From NCBI GenBank assembly GCA_038373885.1, contig JAWZYV010016944.1, positions 372,001 through 436,000 on the forward strand: 64,000 nt of DNA, written 5' to 3'. A model generated the notes under the pieces. The model made no database searches. It was not told where the DNA came from and saw only the letters and a program-made list of their open reading frames with translations. Source of the stretch: Cheiracanthium punctorium. Taxonomy: Eukaryota; Arthropoda; Arachnida; Araneae; Cheiracanthiidae. Shown here in pieces: positions 50,261-62,124 of this stretch; position 1 is the stretch's first letter; each line of letters starts with the position of its first letter. The translations under genes and the position numbers were made by a program.

Positions 50261-50405
50261 GTCAACATTTCACCATACAATAGAGCTAAATTAGCTGCAA
50301 CCTTTCAATGGAGAAGCGTTGAACCATGGTTTGGAAACCATGGTTCAACTTTTCACCATTGAGAGGTTGCATCCAAATTAGCTCTATTGTATGATGAAAT
50401 GTGAC
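50261..50405. mobile_element. Foldback MITE, copy 2, near-perfect hairpin
   Basis: The arms of ~70 bases (ACATTTCACCATACAATAGA, GCTGCAACCTTTCAATGG) mirror each other. The centre is the perfect palindrome TTGAACCATGGTTT-GG-AAACCATGGTTCAA, so the single strand folds almost completely. It is the best-preserved copy. Confidence 0.75.
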
Positions 50406-50454
50406 AGTCTATATACAGTCTATATACTTTTGTTGTTTGTGCTGTTGTTATGGG

Positions 50455-50530
50455 CTATCTGCCTAGGATGAGAGTGTCAAAATCGGAGGACTTTCTAAGA
50501 GTTACTAATGCGTATCAACTCAGAGCATGA
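50455..50530 (-). repeat. SINE fragment, minus strand
   Basis: The reverse complement has GATACGCATTAGTAACTC, AGAAAGTCCTCC and CCTAGGCAGATAGCCC, matching the 3' half of the SINE family seen at 9.6 and 30.1 kb. Confidence 0.55.
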
Positions 50531-50995
50531 GTATGTACATGCATGTATATGAGCAAAATATGGGTACTTGACGTAGTACACATTTATATTTAAAGCACTT
50601 TCCGATTAGTATAATTGCAATGCACTATTTTCTAATTTTGTTACTTGCACAAACGAAAAGTGTTGTAGAACATGAATAAATGCTCTACATTAAAAATCAA
50701 AGTAGGGTGAGTTAGGGTAAATGCAATACGTAAAATCGATAGTGCATTTTAGACCAAATCTGAGCACTTCTTTATTAATGACACAAGCTTAATGTTTTTA
50801 TCATGCAATTTCAAGGACGTTTTTTTACTGATCCTGAAATTGTCATAAAATTACAGTAAATTTATTGTTACAATATTTTTTCTATCGCATGTGTGCTCTT
50901 CCCTATGTAATAGGGTAACTGCCTTTTCTATCATCTCCTGTAATAGGTGCAATAGGAATATGGTGGAATTAAAGCATACGCTGTTAACAGGAGAA
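50531..50995. other. AT-rich non-coding DNA
   Basis: No gene or element recognised. Confidence 0.5.
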
Positions 50996-51163
50996 GTTCG
51001 ACGTTTCACAATACATTGGAGCAAATTAGCTGCATCCTTTCCATGGAGAAACTTTTCACCATGATTTGGTTACACTCATCACTTAAAGCCCCAAATCATG
51101 GTTCAATGCTTCTCCATAGAAAGATTGCAGCTAATTCAGCACCATTTTATGGCGAAAAGTCAA
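50996..51163. mobile_element. Foldback MITE, copy 3 of the local family
   Basis: The left arm CGTTTCACAATACATTGGAG and AATTAGCTGCATCCTTTCC mirror the right arm TTGCAGCTAATTCAGCACC, ATTTTATGGCGAAAAG. The centre CATGATTTGG ... CCAAATCATGGTTCAA is less palindromic than in copy 2. Confidence 0.65.
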
Positions 51164-52885
51164 ATGCTCTTATTAATAGTGAATAGAACTTTTTTAGAGC
51201 TTTCTAACGCTTTTTGCAGGACTGAATTATCTCTCAAAGCTTTTTAGATACAAACTTTTTTATCTGGCATGTAAACTCGATCATTAAAATGCTAAGAAAC
51301 ATTATTTTTATTTTGCTTACCAAATTATGTTCAATCCAATTTCAGGTGGTATTAATGAATGTTTATGATAAAGACTGTCTTCCTATAAGTATTATTTTCA
51401 TTTTTATACTTAAAAAAACCCTTTTTTTTCTTTAAAAATATGTCAACAAAAAATAACTCGTTGCTATGAAATCACTTATGTTTAATATTTACACTCTCTA
51501 CACTTACATATACAATTTGTTTTTCTGTTGTATATTGTATGAAGATAATTTTTAGATAAAGACAACTTCTCCTCTGTGCCCTAGTGAGGGTTCTGGTAAA
51601 ATTTTCATGTTCTGCTCATCTGATGTCCTCATTTTCAGGGAATTGGTAAATGCTTATCTTATTATTTGGTTTCTTTCTCACAAACCTTACTACTGGGTTG
51701 TTGTCAGAGTTCATGGATTCAACTATCCCTTATAAATGCTCCACTGATAAACAAAGTTACAGCAGCATGATTTTTGGCATAAAATTTACTTGGTGGACCA
51801 AGCGCATATTTGGTGCATGCACTTGCCCCCTTACCAACAAAAACAGGGGGCAAGTGCTAAATCACCTCTTTTTTTACAATAACAGATGTACACAAAATAC
51901 AAATATAACTGAAAAGTACACTTAGAAATGTAAAAGAGAAGAGCCAATAAAAATCAATAAATATTAATTAGTTTATTTTTTTCTTGATAAAAGCTTTAAA
52001 AACTATTATGAGCTCTCACTGAGAGGGAAAATGGTACGACCTTAAAAAATATTCACAAAAATTAATTCATGAAAATATTCTTTTATAATATTCATAAAGT
52101 ATGCTAAAAAAAAGAAGCTTTGCTTTTGGTACAAATCTCACTGCCTTAGTACAAGTAATATGCGATTCAGAGATTGTATATGAACTTGTCCTCTTTAAGC
52201 TTTTACCTTAACTCACCATAAAAAAATCCATAGTCTCTTATGAAAAGTGCACCATATAACATTGATTTTATAAAATAATGTTTTCAAGACTCAGAAATAC
52301 TAGAGGAATGTATATTTTGTAAAAATTCAGTAATTTCATCTTTTCATATATACACTTTAGTATAAAGTTGTCAAAGTGAGCCTTCTATTTTAATTCTAAG
52401 AATTTATCCTAGGATTTTCAGTTTTCCATGTACACATATTATAATTTGCGTGAAATTGGAAGCCCAAAGCACATTTCTCTATAAACATTAAATGTAATCT
52501 ATTCATTTTCAAACTCTTCCAAATGGGGAAATTTTAAGAATTGTTTTAAAGCTATGCCACATATTCGGGAACGATAATTTTGAACGTAGAACTATATTAT
52601 GAAAAATTAGATTCTATATTTATGTACAATATAAATTTTTATCAAACTTTGTTAATATTATTTATATTATTTTCGTACTTAGAAAATAAGGTGTCATTTT
52701 AATTTGTAGTAATTATTGGAATATAAGACGGGGCAAAATTTATAATAAAATTAAATAAAATCTTTGTAAACTAACACATTTAAATAAAAAAATATATACA
52801 GCAGTATAATCATTTCGGGTGGTAGAAAATGTCCATACTTTCTCAGCAGCGAAAAAATTCTACAATCCACACACGCAAGAAAATT
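51164..52885. other. AT-rich non-coding DNA
   Basis: No gene recognised. The 91-codon frame at 51650-51925 is not similar to anything I know. Confidence 0.5.
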
Positions 52886-52911
52886 AGAACTGAAAGTCGA
52901 CTTTCAGTTCT
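52886..52911. repeat. 26-bp perfect palindrome
   Basis: AGAACTGAAAGTC followed directly by its exact reverse complement, GACTTTCAGTTCT. It sits immediately outside the left end of the 1.4-kb TIR element. Confidence 0.9.
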
Positions 52912-52914
52912 AAG

Positions 52915-54314
52915 TTTCATCCCAGACAGCACAGCAAACTTGCTGCAAGCTTGATTTATCAAGTCAATAAACTTGAAAATTTCAAGCGTGTAAGCTTAAT
53001 GCAAGCTTGAATCAAGTGTTCTAGTTTACACTTGCCCAGCTTGCATTAAGCTTGACATTTCAAGCTTGAATCAAGTTTAAAAATTTCCTAAATACATGGG
53101 GCGCCGGTCGGCGAACTCGCCCCACATATTTTACTTTGCCACGCATTTTCCCCCTCTACGCTGAAATTGCAATTTAATTTAATCTGTTTCCATCGAGTGT
53201 TCGTGGCTGGAATAGAACCCGGGACCTTTCGTTTTGGAGTCGAGCTCGCTACCCGTTCAGCTACTAAGCTTCACACAGATATGACTAAAGTTTGAAGTGA
53301 CTCATCACGCCGTTTTCTCGCCAGATTGATAAGTGGACGATGTGTTATTTGTTTCTTTTATTTTTCCATGGGATGCATCAAAATTAAAATAATGTTATGT
53401 GTGATTTAGAGACTCACTAATAGGGAAATAAACATAATATAAACTTAAAAGCAGCACACGTTTTAAAACTTTCAGTACCGCAACACTCATGAGCAATACT
53501 GCTGGCCAAAATCGAGACAAACGACTGATTTTGAAATCAAATTCGTACTACAATTGTATTTTATTTTGAAGAATTTCCATATTTGGAAATATAGAATGGG
53601 TTTACTTACTTAACACAAATTTTGTGATAAGTAATCTGGAATCAAAGAAACAGATAGTTAAACGTTACTTCGAAATGCTATATCACAGTTGCTAGCATGT
53701 ATGGAATACAAACACTTTAGTCATTTTTGTAAATATTTCTTATAATAACAAATAATTGAAAAATTTATCTATTTTTTCTCTCAGCTTTACAATTATCTCT
53801 TTTTTCTCTTCTTCTTAGTTAAAATTCTCTTTACAAATGTGGTTAGTTATTTTCCTACATATTGGTATGCTATATCGATATAGAGCATTTCGAAGAATTA
53901 AAAATAAGTTTGAATTAATTTATACAAATGTAAATTTGAATTATTTTCATTGTTCATACTTTATATTTAAAAAAAAAATATTTAACTTCTGAATTTTTTT
54001 TATCCTTTGTAATTTTATTTTAAAACTACAAAAGTGTAAGATGTAAGATTTTTGGGCCCGAAAATCTGTAGGCCCTGGGCAGTTGCCCGTTTGCCTTGCC
54101 GGTAATATGGCACTGGTAATAAAATACACATCTTTTACGAACTTTCAGCAAATTTGAGGACTCTAGACAATTAATGTGCATTCTCTTTCACAGATGGTGC
54201 CATCACTGCGCACTTTCGAAAGCTAAAATCAAGCCAAAGCCAAGCTTGCATTAATACGTCAAATTCAAGGAAATGTCAAGCTTGATTTAAGCTGATGTGC
54301 TGTCTGGGATGAAA
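52915..54314. mobile_element. TIR element ~1.4 kb with CAAGCTTGA subrepeats
   Basis: TTTCATCCCAGACAGCACA at the left and TGTGCTGTCTGGGATGAAA at the right are exact 19-bp inverted repeats. CAAGCTTGA/TCAAGCTTG-like subrepeats fill the next ~170 bases at the left (52940-53090) and ~80 at the right (54220-54295). No transposase is visible and no clean target duplication can be read. A tRNA-derived sequence lies inside on the minus strand. Confidence 0.75.
53190..53285 (-). mobile_element. tRNA-derived SINE-like sequence
   Basis: Read on the minus strand: GAAGCTTAGTAGCTGAACGGGTAGCGAGC (A-box region), CTCCAAAAC where an anticodon would lie, and CCCGGGTTCTATTCC as B box. It resembles a tRNA-Trp-like head, but no acceptor stem closes and the body diverges. 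A SINE or tRNA pseudogene is likelier than a real tRNA. Confidence 0.55.
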
Positions 54315-54800
54315 TTCTTTAAACCTGCTCACATTGCAAACAACTTAGAACTTCTTCGTGGACCACCAGTTGGGAACCATTGCCTTAGAAAGTCCCCCAC
54401 GGAGGGCAACTCTCGATTCAGATCCTTCGCGTACCTCGCGTATCCCTCGCGTATGTAATCGGACATAATTCCTCATTTTTTAAACCAAAAATAATATGCA
54501 GCTAAGGTTTTTAAACTAACAATGCTGCTAAAGCTCTGCCTTATCGACACATATTTATTCAAATATTTTTACTTTAGTTGTAACGGAAGAATTCTCGATT
54601 ACTTAAAATCAAACATGTTTTCTGTTAAGCAGTTCTTTACGTTTTTTTGTACAATAATTAATTGTATGAAATTAGTAATTAAGCTTAAATAATGCCACTG
54701 AAGAAATAATTAAAACTTTGTAAAATACCACACACATACAAGGTACTTATCAATATGTACACGCGTTTAGAGCGAAATACACTGCTTTACGGGTGATGCG
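54315..54800. other. AT-rich non-coding DNA
   Basis: No gene or element recognised. Confidence 0.5.
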
Positions 54801-56140
54801 ACACATGCAACACCCATAAGGTGTGGCCAGAAAGTGTTGAAACTCGGCAAGCAGAGAGAGACAGCAGTGAACAATAAGTGATCTTTATTTCAAAATGACA
54901 TGCATAATACAGAAGGAGAGCAGCGTAGTCTTAGTAGGTTGTCGGACCACCGTGGACGGCGATACACGAAGCAAAACGTCTAGGTAGAGTCAATGAGAAT
55001 GCAGATGGCGTCCGGAGGAATGTTTCTCCATTCCCTGTGAACCATTTTCCACAGTTCGTCTTCTGAACGGTCTAGTGGCAGGGTCTGCAAATGGCGTCCA
55101 ATCGCATCCCAAATGTGTTCGATTGGAGACAGATCAGGAGAGTACGTTGGCCAGGGAAGCATCTGTACACCTTTCAGAACACATTGGAGCAGTGTACGGT
55201 CGAGCGTTATCTTGCTGATACAGAGCTTTGGGAAACGTTTGAAAGTAGGGGCGTGTCACCGGCCGCAGAAAATCATCCACATATCAGTGAACCGTCATAG
55301 TGCGCCGAATACGAACTAGAGTGGACCTGGAGTCATATGCAATTGCTCCCCAAACCATGATGCCACGTTGTCGCGCGGTGGGGCGTTCTACAATTGCTGC
55401 CCGATTGGACCTGTTTCCACGTCGACGTCACACTCGCACGCGGCGACTATCACTGGAGAAACAGAAGCGTGACTCGTCTGAAAGCACGACCCTGTGCCAT
55501 TCTGTCGTCCACGTCGCTCTAGCCTGGCACCATTGCCGGACGCCATGAGTGCAGGCCACTAGCAACCAATCGACGGGAAATGGTTCTGGTCGATATAGGA
55601 ACATCCAAGGTGTCTTGAACATGTCGCAGAATGGAGGTTGAAGTAGCTTGCGGGGCCGCCACCGCTTGTCGGTGGATGCGTCGATCTACGCGTGCTGATG
55701 TAACTCTGGCTGCACCGGCAACCCTTAAACGTGCCACATTTCCTTGTTCCAACCATCTTCGCCACAGCCGGTGTACAGTGTACACATCCAGGTGTGTGTC
55801 TGCCGAGATTTGCCGAATGGACCAACCTGCCCTTCGCAGTCCGATCATCATGCCCTTCATAAAATCATCGCTCTGCTGGAACTGGCTCCGTTAGCGGCGG
55901 TCTGGCATTTTCTGGTTACACGTGTCCTCTGAGACAAGAATAAAATGTCTACGACAATTTTTCTAGCAGCAATACTTTTACAAAAATTGACCGTCCTACC
56001 GGTTCCTTCCCGTTTATCTTTTTTTCACGTGCACTGGCGAGCTGCCAATGTTACATAATTAGCATAACTCGGCAAGGTGCATTTACCCTGAAATTTGCAT
56101 AATTTTCTGACCACATCTTCTTGGTGTTGCATTTTCAATG
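54801..56140 (-). mobile_element. Tc1-type transposon, degenerate
   Basis: The ends are imperfect inverted repeats: ACATGCAACACCCATAAGG with GTGTGGCCAGAAAGTGTT at the left, and in reverse complement AAATGCAACACCAAGAAGA with TGTGGTCAGAAAATTA at the right. A full-span minus-strand transposase remnant lies between them. Exact outer edges are uncertain by a few bases. Confidence 0.75.
54931..55908 (-). pseudogene. Tc1-type transposase remnant (minus strand)
   Basis: It starts MPDRR at 55908 and soon hits a stop. The helix-turn-helix half follows at 55860-55519 (RAGWSIRQISADTHLDVYTV, SRRLVASGLHSWRPA). Next come WHRVVLSDESRFCFSSDS (first aspartate), GIMVWGAIAYDSRSTLVRI, LYQQDNARPYTAPM (second aspartate), YSPDLSPIEHIWDAIGRHL (glutamate) and the end CIAVHGGPTTY. 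Several frame shifts, a stop before YVDDF and a deletion between the second aspartate and the glutamate inactivate it. It is a textbook Tc1/mariner-superfamily relic, and the best preserved transposase in the window. Confidence 0.88.
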
Positions 56141-57734
56141 TCCCGCAATGTATTTTGTCCTTCATTAACAGAAGTCCACACACAGTACCGATCGAAGATT
56201 TTTAAAAAAAATACGATTTTAGAAGCAGTAAGGGCTAAGTTCTTAAAGTAAACCATTAGGAACTAGATATTCATTTACAGATAGTATTTTTAGTTATGTA
56301 AAGCAAAGAAATGTTTAATGCTTGTGTAACAAAAATTGGCGGAATTGTTGAATTTCAGTTTTTTTTTTAGGAATCAGTTAGAAATAAATAGTAATACTTT
56401 TTTTTTGTTTTTTTTCCCATTTACAGTGGTGTCACAAAAAATGGTATCTCTATACTTTAGTTATAAAAGGATTAAAAATTGGTTATCTGGGATAAATGAA
56501 TTTACTTTTATTTATCATTCATTCCCCCATCCTTTACAGCTATAAAAATATATAACTGAAGTACATAATATGGAAAATTTAGGAATAATGAACGTCAGTC
56601 TGTATTTGGCGGTATTACCTTTGTAAGTCTGTATTGGTTTTGCTTCGTGATTTATTGTACAATGTAAAGACGCTCAACCCTCTTTAGCACTTGTGACAAA
56701 TCACACCATTATTTTAACTAGGTGTTTTACCATCTCCACGATGCAGTTGGGCTAGTATTTTTATATCTGGGCGTCGCTGGAAAATGATTTTGTGTGCTAA
56801 AATTTCGATTGCTGACTCTTCCAAAAGAAAATTGCATCAGAGTTTAGGTATATTACTTTAAAAATTCTCTAAATAGTCTGTTCTAACATTAATAATGAAT
56901 ACGGATCTTATTCTAGTCCTCAGTCATCATGTGACAGTGTCCACGAGCCCAATGAAGATGTTTATTTTCCGTTCCATCAGTTAGACGTGACTTCTCAACC
57001 TTTTACAGGCCAATGTTACTCATTGGGAACATCAAATTAAAAATTTATTCAAACATGAAATTTTATCAATATTGATTTGAAAAGGTTAGCAGATAAATTG
57101 AAAAGACGATTTGATTTTAAGAAATAGAAGCTGTGTTTCTATCGTTAGCGAAAAACTGGACAAAAAAATCACGAAAATTGCCATTTTCATAAATGTTTAC
57201 AGAGCTATCTTGATGCACCCCCACACCCTTCAAACTTAATTTATATCTTAACATAAATTTAAAAATATTTTATTAATTCTTAATATTTCTCATATTATTT
57301 AAATTCAGAATATTCCGTTTTTGAAACCGATGTAAAAGTATAGTGAGAAATGACCCATGCTCACAATTGGAAACACAATAAAAATTGTATGCAACATTTC
57401 CCACCCCCCACTTTAAATGACTAATGTCCTTTAATAAAGCATTAGTATACAAAATGTGCAAAAAAACTAATTTAAAAGATGCCTGAATCCCAATGCGGTC
57501 TGTAAAAGGTGAAGGCTTGTCCAACACTCGTTTGTCCAACACTCGTTTTCCTATTTCCCAACCAAATGTCCCAAATAATCGTTTCCGAATGTGAAGTAGT
57601 GAAACGTTTTCTACCACAGTTCATTTTTGTTTAGGTCACAGTGAGAGTCACCTGATACCCAACTTTAGTAATGGTTTATGAAACAATAAATAGTTCACAT
57701 TTATGCATGACTGAGCGCCTAACGTTCTAAGACC
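56141..57734. other. AT-rich non-coding DNA
   Basis: No gene recognised. A small GTCCAACACTCGTTT tandem pair is at about 57520-57548. Confidence 0.5.
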
Positions 57735-57955
57735 AAGCCTACTAATGGAGTAGTTGATAAGACACTGAACATTAGGAGATGACTAAAATTTGCAAACCCA
57801 CAATTCTGGCCCTTCGTGTGGCTGCTCATGTAATGGTGTTTACTTTTAAGGCGACTTTCTGCAGATGTAACTTGAATACGCGTTAGAACCCCTTGAGAAG
57901 TTATCCGCCCTACATTCCCGATAACATCCCCTCCTAACCAGAAACACACTAAGAG
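57735..57955 (+). mobile_element. SINE, degraded, same family as 9576-9808
   Basis: It shares CCTTCGTGTGGCTG, TAACTTGAATACGCGTTAGA and ACCCCTTGAGAAGTTATCC with the reference SINE. The A-box region (GTAGTTGATAAGACACTG) is still visible. No target duplication seen. Confidence 0.6.
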
Positions 57956-59770
57956 CATATAATATGTTAATTTTTGTAATTTTTTACTAGAATTAATAAA
58001 TTAATTAATTGATTGCACGAGCTGCATAATTACTTTTCTGAAAGCCCTATGTATAAACACAAACTTCTGCTTCTAGTTAGTTGTAACAAAACTTTAATCA
58101 AAAATTACATTTCCTGTATTACTCTATATAACAGAGTATTATTTAACAAACATAACAGCAACAAAAACAAAAATAAATGTTAAAGATACATTTTTAATGT
58201 ATTTTCATATTTACTGCATTAGCAAAATTAAACTGTTTGATATTTTCCTAGAAAATATATTTTTAAACCTTTTTTTCTCGTTAATTGAAAACTTTAGCTT
58301 GATCAAACAAATGTATCTGCAACGAAATAAATTTTCGAGTAAGAGTTTTTTTTTTTTCCTGTCAAAAACTTTGTGCCTTTGAAATAGGAAACCAAGTTTT
58401 ATGTTTCATTATAACCGTTTGTATTGAAGTTGTGTGCAGTTAGTTATCAAAGTATGTGCATTTGTAAAATGATTTCCTTAAAAAAATATTCTCCTGCTCT
58501 GTAAAGAGGAAAAAATTATGCAATTGATTGCATATTTTCGCACAGTGAATGAAAGAGAAATGTTTCGTTGAAATCCAATGTTCAGCTTTAGTGAGGTTAT
58601 AATCTTATTCTTTTTTTTCTGCGCACTAAATAAATTGTTAGTGAATGTATTTGTCCGCTTAGAATTAATTATTCCATTTTTGCGTATAACTTAAAAAAAG
58701 AATACATAGTAAACGCTCTTTTTTTAAGTAATAATTATTTTGTTGCATCTTAACGACTGCTTTTTCTTTAGACTTGTCATTTTAATAAATTCATTTAAAA
58801 AGTTTATTTAGTTAAAACTACTTTAAAAGCATATTTTAAATTCTTTGGTGGCATTATATTTGGCATTTTTTTCAATTATTAGTGTAAAATAACATTCTTT
58901 CAAAAATTAATTCCGTTACAGCATTTCAAAATTATACTGTAAACCAGCTTCTTAAGTTTGCAATGTGTATCAGTTCTAGATAACGACTGAAAAGGAATTT
59001 AAAACAGTTTGAGGTATTTTAATTGGTAATAAAATAAATTATATATGTTCAAATATAGCTGGAAAACTGTATTAAAAAATTATCCAAAAATACTTTAAAA
59101 CAGATTTTTGAAATAAATAACACTAATTAAAGCACATTCCCATACTAAAAAATATGCATTTCTTCAAATTTAATTTATGATTACTGAAGAAATTTGATGA
59201 ATGATCCATTCTGCTTTTCTAAATCAAGTACTTTGTGCATGAATGCCTGTACAAACCTAGCATAACATAATATTGCATACTATATTTAACATATCCCAAG
59301 AAAGTTGAAATGTGTTGATGATTTCTTTTTATCAGTCTGTTTGTCTCTTGGCTTTAAATGACTCAAATATGCATTTATAATTATGAAATATATAAATTTT
59401 ATTTCCATATATTGAACCACGTATCGTAATGAATATGGTGTATGGAGAATTTATAATTGGATCACTCAAAATAATTCCAATACATTGAACTCTTATCTAT
59501 TTTAAAGATATTCATCTACCTCAAACGAAGCAAAATTGATAGATTTTAAAGATTACAAAATAATGCTCTCCATGGAAATTAGCGTATGTAGTATTCATAA
59601 TTCTATAGAAGCATTCAGAATTCCAACATATTACGTTTTCTGGCGGCTTAGAGATTAATCTATTTAAAGCACAATACAATGTAAATAGTCCGTCATGTAT
59701 TTAACCAAAGTCTGCACCCCACACTAAAAAATTCACTTGTTCGGACATTTCAGAATATTTTCGAGATCTG
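57956..59770. other. AT-rich non-coding DNA
   Basis: No gene or element recognised. Confidence 0.5.
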
Positions 59771-59936
59771 TAGATTTCAGATTTCATTATCTGGATTTGG
59801 TTTGTAGATTTCAAAATACATTTTTTAGATATAGTTTGTATATTTCAGAATATATTCTCTAAATGTAGTTCGCAGATTTAAGAATACATTCTCTAGATCA
59901 AGTTTCTTGATTTCAGAATGCATTCTCAAAGAATAA
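59771..59936 (+). repeat. 34-bp minisatellite, five units
   Basis: The TAGATTTCAGAATACATT-type motif restarts at 59771, 59805, 59839, 59873 and 59907, exactly 34 bases apart each time despite base changes between units. Confidence 0.85.
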
Positions 59937-60045
59937 GTTTTGAAACCAAGTAAGTAAAAATCTGAAATCAAAGAAAATAGTTTTGAAACCAAGTAGGTAA
60001 AAGTTTGAAATCAAAGAAAAAAGTTTTGTAATCAAGTCAAAAAAG
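59937..60045 (+). repeat. 43-bp minisatellite, about 2.5 units
   Basis: GTTTTGAAACCAAGTAAGTA ... CTGAAATCAAAGAAAA restarts at 59937, 59980 and 60023, period 43. It directly adjoins the 34-bp array. Confidence 0.85.
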
Positions 60046-61650
60046 AAATTATTTTTTCTAATATAATATATTATTGTATATTTACTTAGTTACAAAACTT
60101 TTTTTAAAATTTCAAATAATTGCTTACTTTCATTTTTTTTAATTGCAGCACTATTGTGTCTTTCACAGTTGGAAAGTGTTTTGCACTCGATGTGTTTGGT
60201 ATGTTTAATTTTTCTTGCTCTAGTTTAAAAATTGATAATTTACTGATTAGAATTTCTCCTTTAAACATCACGCTACGATTTAATGTAGAGGACGTATTAA
60301 GCATTCTGAAAACAACTTCTTTGGAAAACTTTTTTATAATCGCTTTACTTTCTCTTTGTTCTACATAACAGCTGTACTAGGCATGGCAGAACTTCGAAAA
60401 TAGTTTTAACAAAGGGCATATGATTAAATGCTGGCATGTAAAGAGTAAAGATATGTCGCATTTATAGTTGTACCATGAGTAAGCTAGAAAAAAATTATAA
60501 TCATGTCTCTAAGCATTTTATACACACCTAGCTTTTATTCTATAAATATTGAACAAAACCATATACAATAAAATACAAAGCTACGTCAAAAAAGGTGCAG
60601 AATATTAATTTTTTTATTTCAGGATATTAAATCTAAATAAATACAAAAGTTAAACTTTTATACGGCCTTCGTTCAAAAAAGAAACCTAATTAGTAAAATG
60701 TGCCCCGTACATTAATGAACTGATGTACAAAATTTGAGCATTTTATCTAAAATTTGTGGAGCTCAGAAAATAAATATGTACTGTCATTTTTTAATATCTC
60801 TCGAAAGGAAAAATCAAGTCTAATGATTGCGTACACAAATCATGGAAGAGAACAATTTTCGCTTAAGTTCATACTTTTGCTATTATTGGTATTGTATAGC
60901 CCCTTACCAACTTTAAACATATATCTGAACGTTTTTACGATGAAAGCCTGAAATCTTGCACATCCCCTAATTAATGTGTAGTGCGATTTTTACTAATTAG
61001 TTTTGTGTGGGGCTTTGTAAAAATTAAAATTTTGTTTTTATATAGATTTAATCTCCTGGAAATTTTAGACGATACTCTACTATTCTATCCGGTTTTTCTT
61101 TGTAATTTTTTAATTTAATGTTTATGTTAATGATCAATATTTAGAGAATATATGTTTAAACCATTGTACGTTTGACACTACTTATAGGTCAACAGAATTT
61201 GTATTCAAGTCTTTGGGACACAAAAATGCTTTGTCCAATGTAATGACTTATTTGGTTACCTGAATAATATCAGTGGAGATGTTCCTCTTCTCTCGGCTCT
61301 TACTAAGCAATTTTTAACATAAGTTTCATCTTCAAAAATTGGTACTACGGTACGCGATTAACATATTCACTAGTCTGGAAAAAAGGGGGAACTTTGAAAT
61401 TTTTACGGTAAATCACTTGTTCTCAAAATAGTAGATATAATTAAATATTTAATAAGTATTCCCCATAATACAGTGATATACTTCGATCTTATAACAATGC
61501 ATGGATTTGATTACAAATAATGTAGAACATTTTTACTAATAATAGGCAAGGGACTGTAGAATATTTTTACCAATAAAGCTCTTGGAAAGTGATTAATATA
61601 AACATTTTATGAAGTCAATTTAACAACTCAAAATTCCATGTGTAACCCCA
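60046..61650. other. AT-rich non-coding DNA
   Basis: No gene recognised. Overlapping frames on both strands at 60104-60368 have no motif I know. Confidence 0.5.
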
Positions 61651-61980
61651 CCCCAAAACTTTACTTTCTTGTGCCCCCACCGCAAAAATCACGTTACGCC
61701 TGTGCATTCGAGGCCCGTTTGAAAAGTAACCGACCTTTGTCCGAAAAAAAAAAATCTATTACCACAAAAGCGGATTCATAACCTAATCCGCTGAAAATTA
61801 GCAGCCTCGCGCCACCACAAAATTAGTCAGCAGTCCACAGTCTAAAACATTTCTGGAAGCATTTTTGTGGAATTGTGATTATGTCCGATGACGTGTTATT
61901 AGCAAGCTGGTTTTTTAGCGTCGACATAATTTGTCGGCACAATTTGTTACGGCAAGGCACTTTTCAAATGTGACAGATAA
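61651..61980. repeat. Possible old MITE remnants
   Basis: CACAGGCGTAACGTGATTTT, read on the minus strand at about 61685-61703, looks like a hAT-type end. CCCGTTTGAAAAGTAACC (61712) and the complement of GGCACTTTTCAAATG (61957-61971) could be an imperfect inverted repeat pair. Both are weak. Confidence 0.3.
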
Positions 61981-62124
61981 CGTAGAGGGGGAATTGATCA
62001 TCAAGTTTAGTCTCAAAAAATATTTTCATATGTAATCTAGAGCAGTATTTCAAAACTGAACCAAACTTGGCGATATCTTCCAAATTTGGTTTGAAATTGG
62101 TAAAAGCGACAGTTCATTACAAGG

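Noticed and set aside
53190..53285. tRNA-Trp gene
   Set aside because: The head resembles a tRNA with CCA at the anticodon position, but no acceptor stem closes and it lies inside a transposon.
59771..60045. CRISPR-like regular repeats
   Set aside because: Units are contiguous tandem copies without unique spacers, in eukaryotic DNA with no cas genes.
61900..61975. Mariner transposase start (MSDDVLLASW...)
   Set aside because: Too short, no helix-turn-helix or DDE motif follows.
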